NCBI RefSeq assembly: GCF_028621715.1
Contig: NZ_CP117466.1
Location: forward strand, 1-64,000
Reading direction: 5' to 3'
Source of the DNA: Paracoccus marcusii
Lineage (GTDB): Bacteria > Pseudomonadota > Alphaproteobacteria > Rhodobacterales > Rhodobacteraceae
DNA: 64,000 bases
The position numbers and the translations under genes were made by a program. This document shows positions 1-10,239 of the stretch, in pieces; position 1 is the stretch's first letter; every line of letters begins with the position of its first letter. The notes under the pieces are model-generated. The model saw only the letters and a list, made by a program, of their open reading frames with translations, was not told the origin of the DNA and searched no databases.

Positions 1-937
<937 letters not shown>

Positions 938-949
938 TTATTCCCGGCG

Positions 950-1159
950 TCACGCATTCCTGCGCCGCCAGATACGCCAGGTCACGATCAGCGACCAGAC
1001 AAAAGCGCCGATGGCGGCAAGGTCGGCCAGAAAGGCCCACCGCGCCGCCCAGTCATAGTGCTGCCCGATCGCCTGGATGGCGAGCCAGATCAGCATGGTC
1101 GTCGCGATCACGATCGCGACCAGCCGCATCTGGCGGGCGTCCTGCGCGGGGTCCGCCAT
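950..1159 (-). CDS. small membrane protein of the nuo operon (DUF5337 type)
   Basis: This is a 69-residue protein with two hydrophobic segments (about residues 11-28 and 41-62) and a basic C-terminus WRIWRRRNA, so it is predicted to be an inner-membrane protein. It matches the small DUF5337 proteins found inside Rhodobacteraceae nuo operons. The ATG at 1159 shares its A with the upstream gene's TGA (TGATG), and AGGAGG lies 7 bases before it. That makes ATG preferable to the GTG three bases upstream. No catalytic residues are visible. A role in complex I assembly or stability is inferred from position only. Confidence 0.75.
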   Translation of the reverse strand: MADPAQDARQMRLVAIVIATTMLIWLAIQAIGQHYDWAARWAFLADLAAIGAFVWSLIVTWRIWRRRNA

Positions 1160-1713
1160 CACCCCGCCTCCTGCCTGCGTGCGGCCAGCGCGCGCGCCTG
1201 CCCCACCCAGTCGTCATTGCGGATGCGCGACGCGGCGCGGCCGATCCCGGCCGCCATGCGATCCACGTCGGCGTCGTCCCAGGCCGCGATCTGCGAGAAC
1301 CGCGTCACGCCCGCCTGTTCCAGCGCCTGCTGGACCTTCGGCCCGATGCCCTTTATGGCCCGCAGGTCGTCCGGCCCGCCGGCATAGATGCTGCGCGCGG
1401 CGTCCGGCGTCTCGCGCGGGGCGGCCGGAGGAATGGCATCACCCGACGGCGCAATCTCGGGCGCAGCCGCAGGCGCCGGTGCCTGCCGGACGGGCGCGGC
1501 CGCCTGCGGCGGCAGCGGCATCGCGTCCCAGTCCGGCTCGTCCATTCGGACCCCGCGGGGATCGCCGAGCCAAGCCACCATCAGGGCCAGCAGGCCACCC
1601 GCGATCAGCGCCAGCACCAAGGCCGCCAGCCAGCCCATCTGCCCGAACAGGCCGATGCCCAGAAAGACCAGCAGCGCCGTGACGGCTCCGGTGGTTCTGC
1701 TGGCGGGTGTCAT
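1159..1713 (-). CDS. membrane-anchored helix-hairpin-helix protein in the nuo operon
   Basis: The protein has 184 residues. Two adjacent N-terminal hydrophobic stretches (about 10-48) are followed by an Ala/Pro-rich linker (about 60-115). The C-terminal module reads DDLRAIKGIGPKVQQALEQ and continues to about residue 160. That module is a helix-hairpin-helix fold like the ones in predicted flap-endonuclease-like and DUF4332-type proteins. Homologues recur between nuoE and nuoF in this family and are often loosely named complex I subunit E-like. No nuclease active-site residues can be identified. The start has AAGGAC 8 bases upstream, and the gene is coupled to the next by TGATG. Function unknown. 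Confidence 0.65.
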   Translation of the reverse strand: MTPASRTTGAVTALLVFLGIGLFGQMGWLAALVLALIAGGLLALMVAWLGDPRGVRMDEPDWDAMPLPPQAAAPVRQAPAPAAAPEIAPSGDAIPPAAPRETPDAARSIYAGGPDDLRAIKGIGPKVQQALEQAGVTRFSQIAAWDDADVDRMAAGIGRAASRIRNDDWVGQARALAARRQEAG

Positions 1714-1748
1714 GGCTGGCGTCCTTTCTGCGGGTCGTCGGGCTGCGG

Positions 1749-2642
1749 TCAGTCGCGGTCCTTGTCATCCTTGCGCACATCGGCCGGTTCGCGCGCCGAA
1801 ACCGGGCGCGCGGCCGAACTGGCCTGCGCCTCCTGCTCGGTCACGCCGGTCGAATCGACCGGTGCCCCGTCCGACGGGCGCGGTTCGCGTTCCGGCGCGG
1901 TGTCCACGCCGGTCTGGTCGTCCGCCGCGGCATCGGGCTTGCGGCGCCATTTCGTCAGGATCGGAACCTCGGTCCCGTCGATCCGCTTCAGCGTCTCGCC
2001 CAGGTCAGAGGCCAGTTGCACGCTGGCGTTGTGACCCTCCTGCCCCTTCAGATCGGCCAAGCTGGTCAGCCCGCTGACGGGTTCGGACGCAAAGCGACCG
2101 GTCTGCGATCCGGGCACCGGAACCTCTCCGGCCGACATGCGGTCGATCAGCGCCTCGAGGCTCTCGGGCGTCAGATCCTCATAGTAGTCCTTGCCGATCT
2201 GGGCCATCGGGGCGTTGGCGCAGGCGCCAAGGCACTCGACCTCCTCCCAGCTGAACTTGCCGTCGGCCGACAGGGTATGCGGCGTGGGCGCGATCTTGCG
2301 CTTGCAGACCGCGACCAGGTCCTCGGCTCCGCAGATCATGCAGGTCGTGGTGCCGCAGATCTGAATGTTCGCAACAGTCCCAACGGGTTGCAGCTGGAAC
2401 ATGAAGTAGAACGTCGCCACTTCCAGCGCCCGGATATAGGCCATGCCCAACAGTTCGGCGCAATATTCGATGGCGGGACGCGACAGCCAGCCTTCCTGTT
2501 CCTGGGCACGCCACAGGACAGGAATGATCGCCGATTGCTGACGACCTTCGGGGTATTTGGTGATCTGTGCCTGCGCCCATTCCAGGTTCGCAGGCGTGAA
2601 TTCGAAACTGTCCGGCTGGACGGGGTGCAGGCGGCGCAGCAT
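1749..2642 (-). CDS. nuoE: NADH-quinone oxidoreductase subunit E (24 kDa type) with long C-terminal extension
   Basis: NuoE carries the N1a 2Fe-2S cluster next to NuoF in the NADH-dehydrogenase module. The thioredoxin-like core covers about residues 10-170. The four expected ligands are present: C96 and C101 (ICGTTTC) and C137 and C141 (ECLGAC). The protein is 297 residues, longer than the roughly 160-240 usual for the family. The extra part (from about 185) is polar and Pro/Glu/Asp-rich and ends [11 protein letters not shown], which looks disordered. The start ATG overlaps the nuoD stop by one base (TGATG), indicating coupled translation. Confidence 0.93.
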   Translation of the reverse strand: MLRRLHPVQPDSFEFTPANLEWAQAQITKYPEGRQQSAIIPVLWRAQEQEGWLSRPAIEYCAELLGMAYIRALEVATFYFMFQLQPVGTVANIQICGTTTCMICGAEDLVAVCKRKIAPTPHTLSADGKFSWEEVECLGACANAPMAQIGKDYYEDLTPESLEALIDRMSAGEVPVPGSQTGRFASEPVSGLTSLADLKGQEGHNASVQLASDLGETLKRIDGTEVPILTKWRRKPDAAADDQTGVDTAPEREPRPSDGAPVDSTGVTEQEAQASSAARPVSAREPADVRKDDKDRD

Positions 2643-3883
2643 CAGCGGTCAACCTCTCCGAAGACGATATCCTGGGTGGCGATCAGGGCCGGGACGTCGG
2701 CCAGCAGATGGCCCTTGGACATCCAGTCCATGGATTGAAGGTGCAGGAACCCCGGCGCGCGAAGTTTCGCACGATAGGGACGGTTGGTGCCGTCGCTGAC
2801 CAGATAGACGCCGAACTCGCCCTTGGGGGCCTCGACGGCGGCATAGACCTCTCCGGCGGGAACGCGGAAGCCCTCGGTGTACAGCTTGAAGTGATGGATC
2901 AGGCTTTCCATGTCCCGCTTCATGTCGCCCCGCTTGGGCGGGGTCAGCTTGCCGCGGGCCAGAACCTCGCCCGGCCCTTCGGCCCGCAGCTTGGCGATCG
3001 CCTGCTTCATGATCAGCGTCGATTCACGCATTTCCTGCATCCGGCACAGGAAACGGTCATAGCAGTCGCCGTTCGTACCGACCGGGATCTTGAAGTCGAA
3101 CTCGTCATAGCATTCGTAAGGCTGGCTGCGACGCAGGTCCCAGGCCATGCCCGATCCGCGCACCATCACGCCCGAGAAACCCCAATCCAGCGCATCCTGT
3201 TCGGACACGATGCCGATGTCGACCAGCCGCTGCTTGAAGATGCGGTTTTCGGTCAGCAGCGTGTCCAGATCGTCCAGAACCTTGGGGAAACGCTCGCACC
3301 ACGCCTCCATGTCGTCCAGCAGGTCGGGGGTCAGGTCCTGATGGACGCCGCCCGGCCGGAAATAGGCTGCATGCAGACGCGCGCCCGATGCGCGTTCATA
3401 GAAGATCATCAGATCCTCGCGCGCCTCGAAACCCCATAGCGGCGGGGTCAGGGCGCCGACGTCCAGCGCGCCGGTCGTCAGGCCCAGAAGGTGGTTCAGG
3501 ATACGCCCCACCTCGCAGAACAGCACCCGGATCAGGCTGGCGCGGCGCGGCACGACCGTCCCGGTCAGACGTTCGATCGCCAGGCACCAGGCGTGTTCCT
3601 GGTTCATCGGCGACACGTAATCCAGCCGGTCGAAATACGGCAGGTTCTGAAGATAGGTCCGGCTTTCCATCAGCTTCTCGGTGCCGCGGTGCAGCAGGCC
3701 GATATGCGGGTCGGCGCGTTCCACGACCTCGCCGTCCAGCTCCAGCACCATGCGCAGCACACCATGCGCGGCAGGGTGTTGCGGACCGAAGTTGATGTTG
3801 AAGTTGCGAATGCGCTGTTCGCCGGTCACCAGGTCGTGGCTGCCGTCGTCATAGCTGTTCGCGCGGATGTCGCCGTCCATCAT
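2642..3883 (-). CDS. nuoD: NADH-quinone oxidoreductase subunit D (49 kDa type)
   Basis: NuoD, together with NuoB, forms the quinone-binding site of complex I. The protein is full length at 413 residues. Hallmarks are [16 protein letters not shown] near residue 28, [11 protein letters not shown], the [11 protein letters not shown] segment, and the C-terminal [11 protein letters not shown] with the terminal [13 protein letters not shown]. The family descends from hydrogenase large subunits but lacks Ni ligands. It begins with two Met codons; the first overlaps the nuoC stop by 4 bases (ATGA). Confidence 0.95.
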   Translation of the reverse strand: MMDGDIRANSYDDGSHDLVTGEQRIRNFNINFGPQHPAAHGVLRMVLELDGEVVERADPHIGLLHRGTEKLMESRTYLQNLPYFDRLDYVSPMNQEHAWCLAIERLTGTVVPRRASLIRVLFCEVGRILNHLLGLTTGALDVGALTPPLWGFEAREDLMIFYERASGARLHAAYFRPGGVHQDLTPDLLDDMEAWCERFPKVLDDLDTLLTENRIFKQRLVDIGIVSEQDALDWGFSGVMVRGSGMAWDLRRSQPYECYDEFDFKIPVGTNGDCYDRFLCRMQEMRESTLIMKQAIAKLRAEGPGEVLARGKLTPPKRGDMKRDMESLIHHFKLYTEGFRVPAGEVYAAVEAPKGEFGVYLVSDGTNRPYRAKLRAPGFLHLQSMDWMSKGHLLADVPALIATQDIVFGEVDR

Positions 3884-4500
3884 TTCGCGGCCCCCTTTTC
3901 GTCGCCGGGCAGGGCGTATTGCACGCCTTCCCAGGGCGACAGGAAATCGAACTGCCGGTATTCCTGCACCAGCGACACGGGCTCATAGATCACGCGCTTT
4001 TCGGCGTCGTCATATCGAACCTCGACATAACCGGTGGTCGGAAAGTCCTTGCGCAGCGGATGGCCGGAAAAGCCATAGTCGGTCAGGATGCGGCGCAGGT
4101 CCGGATGACCGGTGAACAGGATCCCGAACATGTCGAAGATCTCGCGCTCGAACCAGTTTGCGGCGGGATAGATCGCGGTCAGCGTCGGCAGCATCTCATC
4201 CTCGCGGATGGCGACCTTCACGCGGACGCGGTGGTTCTGGTACATCGACAGGAAGTGCCAGACGACGTCGAACCGCTGCTGGCGCGACGGGTAATCGACG
4301 GCGGTGATGTCGACCAGCGTGGAGAACCGGCAGCTGCTGTCGCTGCGCAGGAAATCCAGCAGATCCAGGATGCCGCTGGCCGTGGCCGTCACGGTCAGCT
4401 CGCCAAAGGCCACGTCGGTGCCGATGACCTCGTTCGGGCGGCGCAGCTTGATGTGCTCGGCCAGCTGGTCCAGCGCGTCGGGATCGGTATAGGTCGCCAT
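3880..4500 (-). CDS. nuoC: NADH-quinone oxidoreductase subunit C (30 kDa type)
   Basis: A 206-residue peripheral-arm subunit that links the NuoD/B quinone module to the rest of the complex. The family signature is in [29 protein letters not shown] and the following HPLRKDFP region. A longer reading frame runs upstream to 4626, but that part is the shadow of nuoB. The ATG at 4500 is preceded by GAGGTG at good spacing, sits just after the nuoB stop, and gives the N-terminus [10 protein letters not shown]. The stop overlaps nuoD (ATGA). Confidence 0.94.
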   Translation of the reverse strand: MATYTDPDALDQLAEHIKLRRPNEVIGTDVAFGELTVTATASGILDLLDFLRSDSSCRFSTLVDITAVDYPSRQQRFDVVWHFLSMYQNHRVRVKVAIREDEMLPTLTAIYPAANWFEREIFDMFGILFTGHPDLRRILTDYGFSGHPLRKDFPTTGYVEVRYDDAEKRVIYEPVSLVQEYRQFDFLSPWEGVQYALPGDEKGAAK

Positions 4501-4502
4501 GA

Positions 4503-5392
<890 letters not shown>

Positions 5393-5456
5393 GGGTGACG
5401 ATCCCCTTGTCGGTCGCGGGGATCACGGCTGACCCCGCGACGGGTTGGCTGAGTGC

Positions 5457-5485
5457 GGTTTAGACCCGTGACCGTCCGGGGTCAA
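5457..5485 (-). promoter_or_regulatory. candidate sigma-70-type promoter of the nuo operon
   Basis: On the minus strand, TTGACC (5485-5480) and TAAACC (5462-5457) are separated by exactly 17 bases. They lie 65-93 bases upstream of the nuoA GTG, in the only sizeable non-coding gap before the operon. The leader contains GC-rich inverted segments but no recognisable riboswitch. The call rests on sequence resemblance only. Confidence 0.5.
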
Positions 5486-5534
5486 CGGGCGCAGGGGATC
5501 GAAAGCGCGGCGAATTGTTGCAATGCGGCGCGGA

Positions 5535-6086
5535 TCAGTCGCGGATTTCGCCCGCGTCCACGCCCCAGATCGCCGTCTTGGGCACCCAGCCCCGCTGGCC
5601 GCCGCCCGACACGCGGCACCATTCGGGCTCGCATTCGTTCAGCCGCAGGATGGCCCCGGCCTCGGCCCGCGCCACGATGTCGGAATCGCGATGCGGTCGG
5701 GCGCGCAGTTCCAGCATGTCCTGGGTGACCAGTGCTGTGCGGACCCCCGACAGTAGCGCATAGTGGATCCAGCCCCCTGCCCCATCCTTGTCCTCGACCC
5801 GGCGCCAATGACCGAATTCGGCCACCACCCGCAGCGGCATCCCCGCATGGCGGAACACCCAGTCGATGCGGTGAGACAGGCTGGGCCCGCGCCGGGCGTT
5901 GCCTTCGTTGCCCTTCAGGCTGACATAGCGGGGCAGCGGCAGGTTGGTCACCGGACCCCGCTGTTCGGTCGCACCCTGGCTTTGTTGCGGTTCGCTTTGG
6001 GCCATCGCCTGCGGGGCGGCAGCCCCCATCATCGCCACAAGCGCAAGTGCCACCCTTGCGCCCGTCCTGCCTGGCCGTGCCGTCAT
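5535..6086 (-). CDS. exported SH3-domain protein
   Basis: The protein has 183 residues, with an N-terminal signal peptide ending near APQAMA-Q (about residue 30). Two bacterial SH3-like repeats follow: YVSLKGNEGNARRGPSLSHRIDWVF (about 53-77) and ALVTQDMLELRARPHRDSDIVARAE (about 117-141). The closing segment EPEWCRVSGGGQRGWVPKTAIWGV is typical of SH3_3/SH3_4 modules. Such domains bind peptides, often in the cell wall, so a periplasmic or envelope role is likely. It stands alone, divergent from the hydroxyacid dehydrogenase. Confidence 0.75.
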   Translation of the reverse strand: MTARPGRTGARVALALVAMMGAAAPQAMAQSEPQQSQGATEQRGPVTNLPLPRYVSLKGNEGNARRGPSLSHRIDWVFRHAGMPLRVVAEFGHWRRVEDKDGAGGWIHYALLSGVRTALVTQDMLELRARPHRDSDIVARAEAGAILRLNECEPEWCRVSGGGQRGWVPKTAIWGVDAGEIRD

Positions 6087-6238
6087 GCGTTGTCCGTTCC
6101 TGTCCTGTGCGGGGCGCGGACGCCCCTTCTGGGGTCTTGTGCCTGCCCCTCAACGCGGGCAGTTTGCCAAAAGCGTCCGCCGATGGGAAGGGCGTGCCTG
6201 CAGGCGACCGATCAAGGCTCTGACACAGTGAGGTGACC

Positions 6239-7243
6239 ATGCCCGCCACCCCCGCAGCCCCCCGCAGCAGACTGCGCGTCGCCGTGACGCGCCGCCTGCC
6301 CGAGGCGGTCGAGACCCGCATGTCCGAACTGTTCGACGTGGCCCTGCGCGACGACGACCGCAAGATGTCGTCCGATCAGCTGGTATCGCTGATGCAGGAC
6401 GCGGACGTCCTGGTGCCGACCGTGACCGACCAGATCACCGCCGCCATGCTGGCCCGCGCGGGCGAGCGGCTGAAGCTGATCGCGAATTTCGGCGCGGGCA
6501 TCGACCATATCGACGTGATGTCCGCCCGCCAGCGCGGCGTTCTGGTCAGCAACACCCCCGGCGTCGTGACCGAGGACACCGCCGACATGACGCTGGCGCT
6601 GATCTTGGCCGTGACCCGCAAGATCCCCGAGGGCCTGGCCGAGATGCAGGCCGGACGCTGGCAGGGCTGGTCGCCCACCGCCCATCTGGGCGGGCGCGTC
6701 GGCGGGCGGCGTCTTGGCATCCTGGGCATGGGCCGCATCGGCCAGGCGGTCGCGCGCCGCGCCGCCGCCTTCGGCATGCAGGTCCACTATCACAACCGCC
6801 GCCGCCTGCGCCCCGAGATCGAGGAGGCCCTGGGCGCGACCTGGTGGGAGAGCCTGGACCAGATGCTGGCGCGCATGGACATCGTCAGCGTGAACGCGCC
6901 GCACACGCCCTCGACCTTCCACCTTCTGAACGCGCGTCGGCTGAAGCTGATGAAGCCGACCGCCGTGATCGTGAACACCTCGCGCGGCGAGGTCATCGAC
7001 GAGAACGCCCTGACCCGCATGCTGCGCGCCGGAGAGATCGCGGGCGCGGGCCTGGACGTCTTCGAGCATGGCCACGAGATCAACCCCCGCCTGCGCGAGC
7101 TGCCCAACGTCGTCCTGCTGCCGCATATGGGCAGCGCGACCGTCGAGGGCCGCGCCGAGATGGGCGAGAAGGTGATCATCAACATCAAGACCTTTTCCGA
7201 CGGGCACCGCCCGCCCGACCTGGTCGTGCCGTCGATGCTGTGA
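6239..7243 (+). CDS. D-2-hydroxyacid dehydrogenase (glyoxylate/hydroxypyruvate reductase type)
   Basis: A 334-residue NAD(P)-dependent dehydrogenase reducing 2-keto acids or oxidising D-2-hydroxy acids. The Rossmann motif is GGRRLGILGMGRIGQAVARR (about 155-175). Catalytic-domain signatures are IANFGAGIDHIDV, the VNTSRGEVIDENAL block with catalytic Arg, and LLPHMGSAT with the catalytic His. The ATG at 6239 follows GAGGTG closely; an in-frame GTG two codons earlier is less likely. The stop overlaps the ATG of the MFS gene (TGATG), so the two are probably co-translated. Substrate cannot be fixed from sequence. Confidence 0.88.
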   Translation: MPATPAAPRSRLRVAVTRRLPEAVETRMSELFDVALRDDDRKMSSDQLVSLMQDADVLVPTVTDQITAAMLARAGERLKLIANFGAGIDHIDVMSARQRGVLVSNTPGVVTEDTADMTLALILAVTRKIPEGLAEMQAGRWQGWSPTAHLGGRVGGRRLGILGMGRIGQAVARRAAAFGMQVHYHNRRRLRPEIEEALGATWWESLDQMLARMDIVSVNAPHTPSTFHLLNARRLKLMKPTAVIVNTSRGEVIDENALTRMLRAGEIAGAGLDVFEHGHEINPRLRELPNVVLLPHMGSATVEGRAEMGEKVIINIKTFSDGHRPPDLVVPSML

Positions 7244-8385
7244 TGACGATGCGTTGGGCCGTGTCGGTCCTGTTTTTCGTGAACGGCCTGCTGGTGGGCA
7301 GCTGGGCGCCGAAAATTCCCGTCCTGATGGAAAGGCTTGGCATCACCGAGGCCAGCGCCGGGGTGATCGTGCTGGGGCTGGGCCTGGGCTCGATCTGCGT
7401 GATGCCGCTGTTCGGGGCGATGGTCGCACGGGCCGGATCGGCCAGCGCCGTGAGGCTGGCCGCGTGGCTGGCCGCGCCGTCGATGATCTGGATCTCTCTG
7501 GCGCCGACCTATTGGACGGTGGCGGCGACCGTGGTGCTGTTCGGCGGCATGGTCGGCGGCATGGACGTGGCGATGAATGCCAACGCGGTTGCGGTGGAAC
7601 GCGCGCGTGGCCGGGCGATCATGTCGTCCTGCCACGGATTCTGGAGCCTGGGCGCCTTTGCCGGCGCCGCCGCGGGCGGCTGGCTGATCCAGCGATTCGG
7701 GGAACTGGCCCATGCCGCCGTCATCACCGCAGTCTTTGCGCTGGTGCTGCTGTGGGCGCTGCCGCGGCTGCTGCAGGACGCCCCCGATGCGGGCGCGCCC
7801 AAGGCGCCGCTGCGCCTGCCGCGCAGCCCCCTGCCCTGGCTGATCGGGCTGATGGCCCTGGCCGCGATGATTCCCGAGGGCGCGATCCTGGATTGGGCCG
7901 CCGTCTATCTGCAGCGCGAGATGGGCGCGTCGCTGTCCGTCGCGGGCCTGGGCTTTGCCGCCTGCGCGGGCACGATGGCGGCGATGCGCTTTGCGGGCGA
8001 CGGACTGCGCCGGCGCTTTGGCGCGGTCACCACCCTGCGCGCCAGTTCGGCCGTGGCGATGGCGGGCCTGGTCCTGGCCGGGCTGTCCAGCAGCCCCGCC
8101 CCGGCGATCGCGGGGTTCGCGTTGGCGGGCATCGGCATCGCGAACATGGTGCCCATCGCCTTTTCCGCGGCCGGGAACGTGCCGGGGCTTGCCGCAGGCA
8201 TGGGCCTGTCGGTGGTCACGATGATGGGCTATTCCGGCATCCTGCTGGCGCCGGGCAGCATCGGTTTCCTGGCCGAACACCTCAGCCTTGGCACCATCTA
8301 TCTGGGACTTGCCGCCCTGCTGCTGATCCCGCTGCTGCTGTCCCGCCTGGCCGCCACCGCCGATTTCGAACCGCGCGACGACTGA
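7243..8385 (+). CDS. MFS transporter
   Basis: A 380-residue polytopic membrane protein of the major facilitator superfamily with about 12 hydrophobic helices and a cytoplasmic loop near residues 175-195. Early features are FFVNGLLVGSWAPKIPVL and a conserved GGMDVAMNANAVAVE stretch, as in the FucP/YbjJ-like group of sugar or small-molecule transporters. The start shares its A with the stop of the hydroxyacid dehydrogenase. A reading frame continuous upstream to 6844 is a shadow of that gene. Coupling suggests a carrier for the substrate or product of the dehydrogenase (inference). Confidence 0.85.
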   Translation: MTMRWAVSVLFFVNGLLVGSWAPKIPVLMERLGITEASAGVIVLGLGLGSICVMPLFGAMVARAGSASAVRLAAWLAAPSMIWISLAPTYWTVAATVVLFGGMVGGMDVAMNANAVAVERARGRAIMSSCHGFWSLGAFAGAAAGGWLIQRFGELAHAAVITAVFALVLLWALPRLLQDAPDAGAPKAPLRLPRSPLPWLIGLMALAAMIPEGAILDWAAVYLQREMGASLSVAGLGFAACAGTMAAMRFAGDGLRRRFGAVTTLRASSAVAMAGLVLAGLSSSPAPAIAGFALAGIGIANMVPIAFSAAGNVPGLAAGMGLSVVTMMGYSGILLAPGSIGFLAEHLSLGTIYLGLAALLLIPLLLSRLAATADFEPRDD

Positions 8386-8393
8386 GCGCCGCC

Positions 8394-9203
8394 TTAGCGG
8401 TACAGTTCGGCCGCGGCAGGAAAGCTGCGGTCACGGACCGCGGCCGCATAGGCGGCGATGGCCTGGTCGGCCTCTTTGCCCAATTCCCCGAAACGGCGGA
8501 CAAAGCGCGGCACGCGACCCGACAGGCCCAGCATGTCGTCCAGCACCAGGATCTGCCCGTCGCAGCGCGCGCTGGCGCCGATGCCGATGGTCGGCACGGC
8601 GATGGCATCGGTGATCTGATCGGCCAAGGCCTCCATCACCCCCTCGACCACGACGCTGAACGCGCCCGCATCGGCGACCGCGCGGGCATCCGCGACGAAG
8701 GCGGGCCAAGTGGCTGGATCGCGGCCCTGCGTCTTGAAGCCGCCCATCGTGTTCGTGGCCTGCGGCGTCAGGCCGACATGGGCCATGACCGGGATGCCGC
8801 GGTCGACCAGAAAGCGGATGGTGGGGGCCATGCGGGCGCCCCCCTCCAGCTTGACGGCGCCGGCGCCGGTCTGGGCCATCACGCGGGCGGCGTTGCGGAA
8901 CGCCTGTTCCGGCGATTCCTCATAACTTCCGAAGGGCATGTCGATGACGACCATGGCGCGGTCGGACCCGCGCATGACGGCTTGGCCGTGCAGGATCATC
9001 ATCTCCAGCGTGACCCCGATCGTCGAAGGCAGGCCGTGGACCACCATGCCCAGGCTGTCGCCCACCAAAATCACGTCGGCATGGGCATCGACCATTGCCG
9101 CCATCGGCGCGGTATAGGCGGTCAGCGCAACGATGGGGGTCGAACCCTTGCAGTCGGCGATCTGGGGCGCGGTGACGCGGCGGACGGGGGCTTGCGCGGA
9201 CAT
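8394..9203 (-). CDS. panB: 3-methyl-2-oxobutanoate hydroxymethyltransferase
   Basis: PanB makes ketopantoate from 2-oxoisovalerate and 5,10-methylene-tetrahydrofolate, the first committed step of pantothenate and CoA synthesis. It is full length at 269 residues. Motifs include [54 protein letters not shown] and VPTIGIGAS. The ATG at 9203 has GAAAGG upstream; the much longer frame to 10403 is a shadow of panC. It lies 38 bases downstream of panC and is probably co-transcribed with it. Confidence 0.95.
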   Translation of the reverse strand: MSAQAPVRRVTAPQIADCKGSTPIVALTAYTAPMAAMVDAHADVILVGDSLGMVVHGLPSTIGVTLEMMILHGQAVMRGSDRAMVVIDMPFGSYEESPEQAFRNAARVMAQTGAGAVKLEGGARMAPTIRFLVDRGIPVMAHVGLTPQATNTMGGFKTQGRDPATWPAFVADARAVADAGAFSVVVEGVMEALADQITDAIAVPTIGIGASARCDGQILVLDDMLGLSGRVPRFVRRFGELGKEADQAIAAYAAAVRDRSFPAAAELYR

Positions 9204-9241
9204 GGGTCGGCCTTTCAAGGGGATGCGCGGGGCCGCGCGGG

Positions 9242-10087
9242 TCAGGGATGGGCGGTGCGCTGGTCGATCAGCAGCACGTCGCCGAAACGGATCGCCAGCA
9301 GGATCGCCACCGGACCGCCCACGACGGCGATGCGTGACAGGTCGCGCGCGTCGCGGATGTCGATCGAGCGGATGTCGGCCCGCGGTTCCGTGGACAGGAT
9401 GGCGCGGATCTGGCGGCGCAACAGGCTGACGGGCGTGCCCATCGCGACCGATTCCGCCGCATGGTCCAGCGCACGGGCCAGCACCGGGGCGGCGGCGCGA
9501 TCCTCGGCCGTCAGGCGCTGGTTGCGCGAGGACATGGCCAGCCCGTCGGGTTCGCGCACGGTCGGCACGGGCAGGATGGTCACGGGAATGTCCAGGTCCT
9601 CGACCATGCGGGTGATCAGGGTCAGCTGCTGATAGTCCTTTTCGCCGAAGGCCGCGGCCTGGGGCTGGACGATGTTGAACAGCTTGGTGACCACAGTCGC
9701 CACGCCGCGGAAATGGCCAGGGCGCAGGCGGCCCATCAGGATGCCGCCCAACTGCGTCACCTGCACATGGGTCTGCGCACCGGGGCGCCAGATGTCGGAC
9801 ACCTGCGGCAGGAACACCGCGTCGCAACCGGCCTTGCGCAGCAGGTCCAGGTCCTGCGCCTCCTGCCGAGGATACTTGTCCAGATCCTCGTTCGGGCCGA
9901 ACTGCGCGGGGTTCACGAAGATCGAGGTCACCACCCGGCCGCCGCCCTGCCGATCCAGCCAGTCGCGGGCCCGCGCGACCAGGGTCAAGTGGCCCTGATG
10001 CAGCGCGCCCATCGTCGGCACCAGGGCTGTGCGGCCCGCGTCCCGGCGCCAGGCGCGCATGGCGTCGGTGCTGCGGCAGATGTCCAT
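9242..10087 (-). CDS. panC: pantoate-beta-alanine ligase (pantothenate synthetase)
   Basis: PanC joins pantoate and beta-alanine with ATP to give pantothenate. It is full length at 281 residues. The nucleotide-binding motifs are clear: [11 protein letters not shown] (HxGH, about 24-34), [25 protein letters not shown] and [10 protein letters not shown] (KMSKS-like). It precedes panB on the minus strand, giving a panC-panB unit. Confidence 0.95.
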   Translation of the reverse strand: MDICRSTDAMRAWRRDAGRTALVPTMGALHQGHLTLVARARDWLDRQGGGRVVTSIFVNPAQFGPNEDLDKYPRQEAQDLDLLRKAGCDAVFLPQVSDIWRPGAQTHVQVTQLGGILMGRLRPGHFRGVATVVTKLFNIVQPQAAAFGEKDYQQLTLITRMVEDLDIPVTILPVPTVREPDGLAMSSRNQRLTAEDRAAAPVLARALDHAAESVAMGTPVSLLRRQIRAILSTEPRADIRSIDIRDARDLSRIAVVGGPVAILLAIRFGDVLLIDQRTAHP

Positions 10088-10239
10088 GGTGCCCCCTTGT
10101 TGGCGTGGGCCGCAACCTAGCGACGGGGGCGGGTCTGGGCAAGGCCATGTCGTTTTTCGCCCGCAGATGTCGGGCGCCTTTGACGCGGCGTTTCACCGAT
10201 GGGGCATCACAGGCGAAACGGTTCCAACAGGAGAGCGCG

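Noticed and set aside
7254..9632. 792-codon plus-strand frame
   Set aside because: It spans the MFS gene in a wrong frame and then runs antisense to panB and panC.
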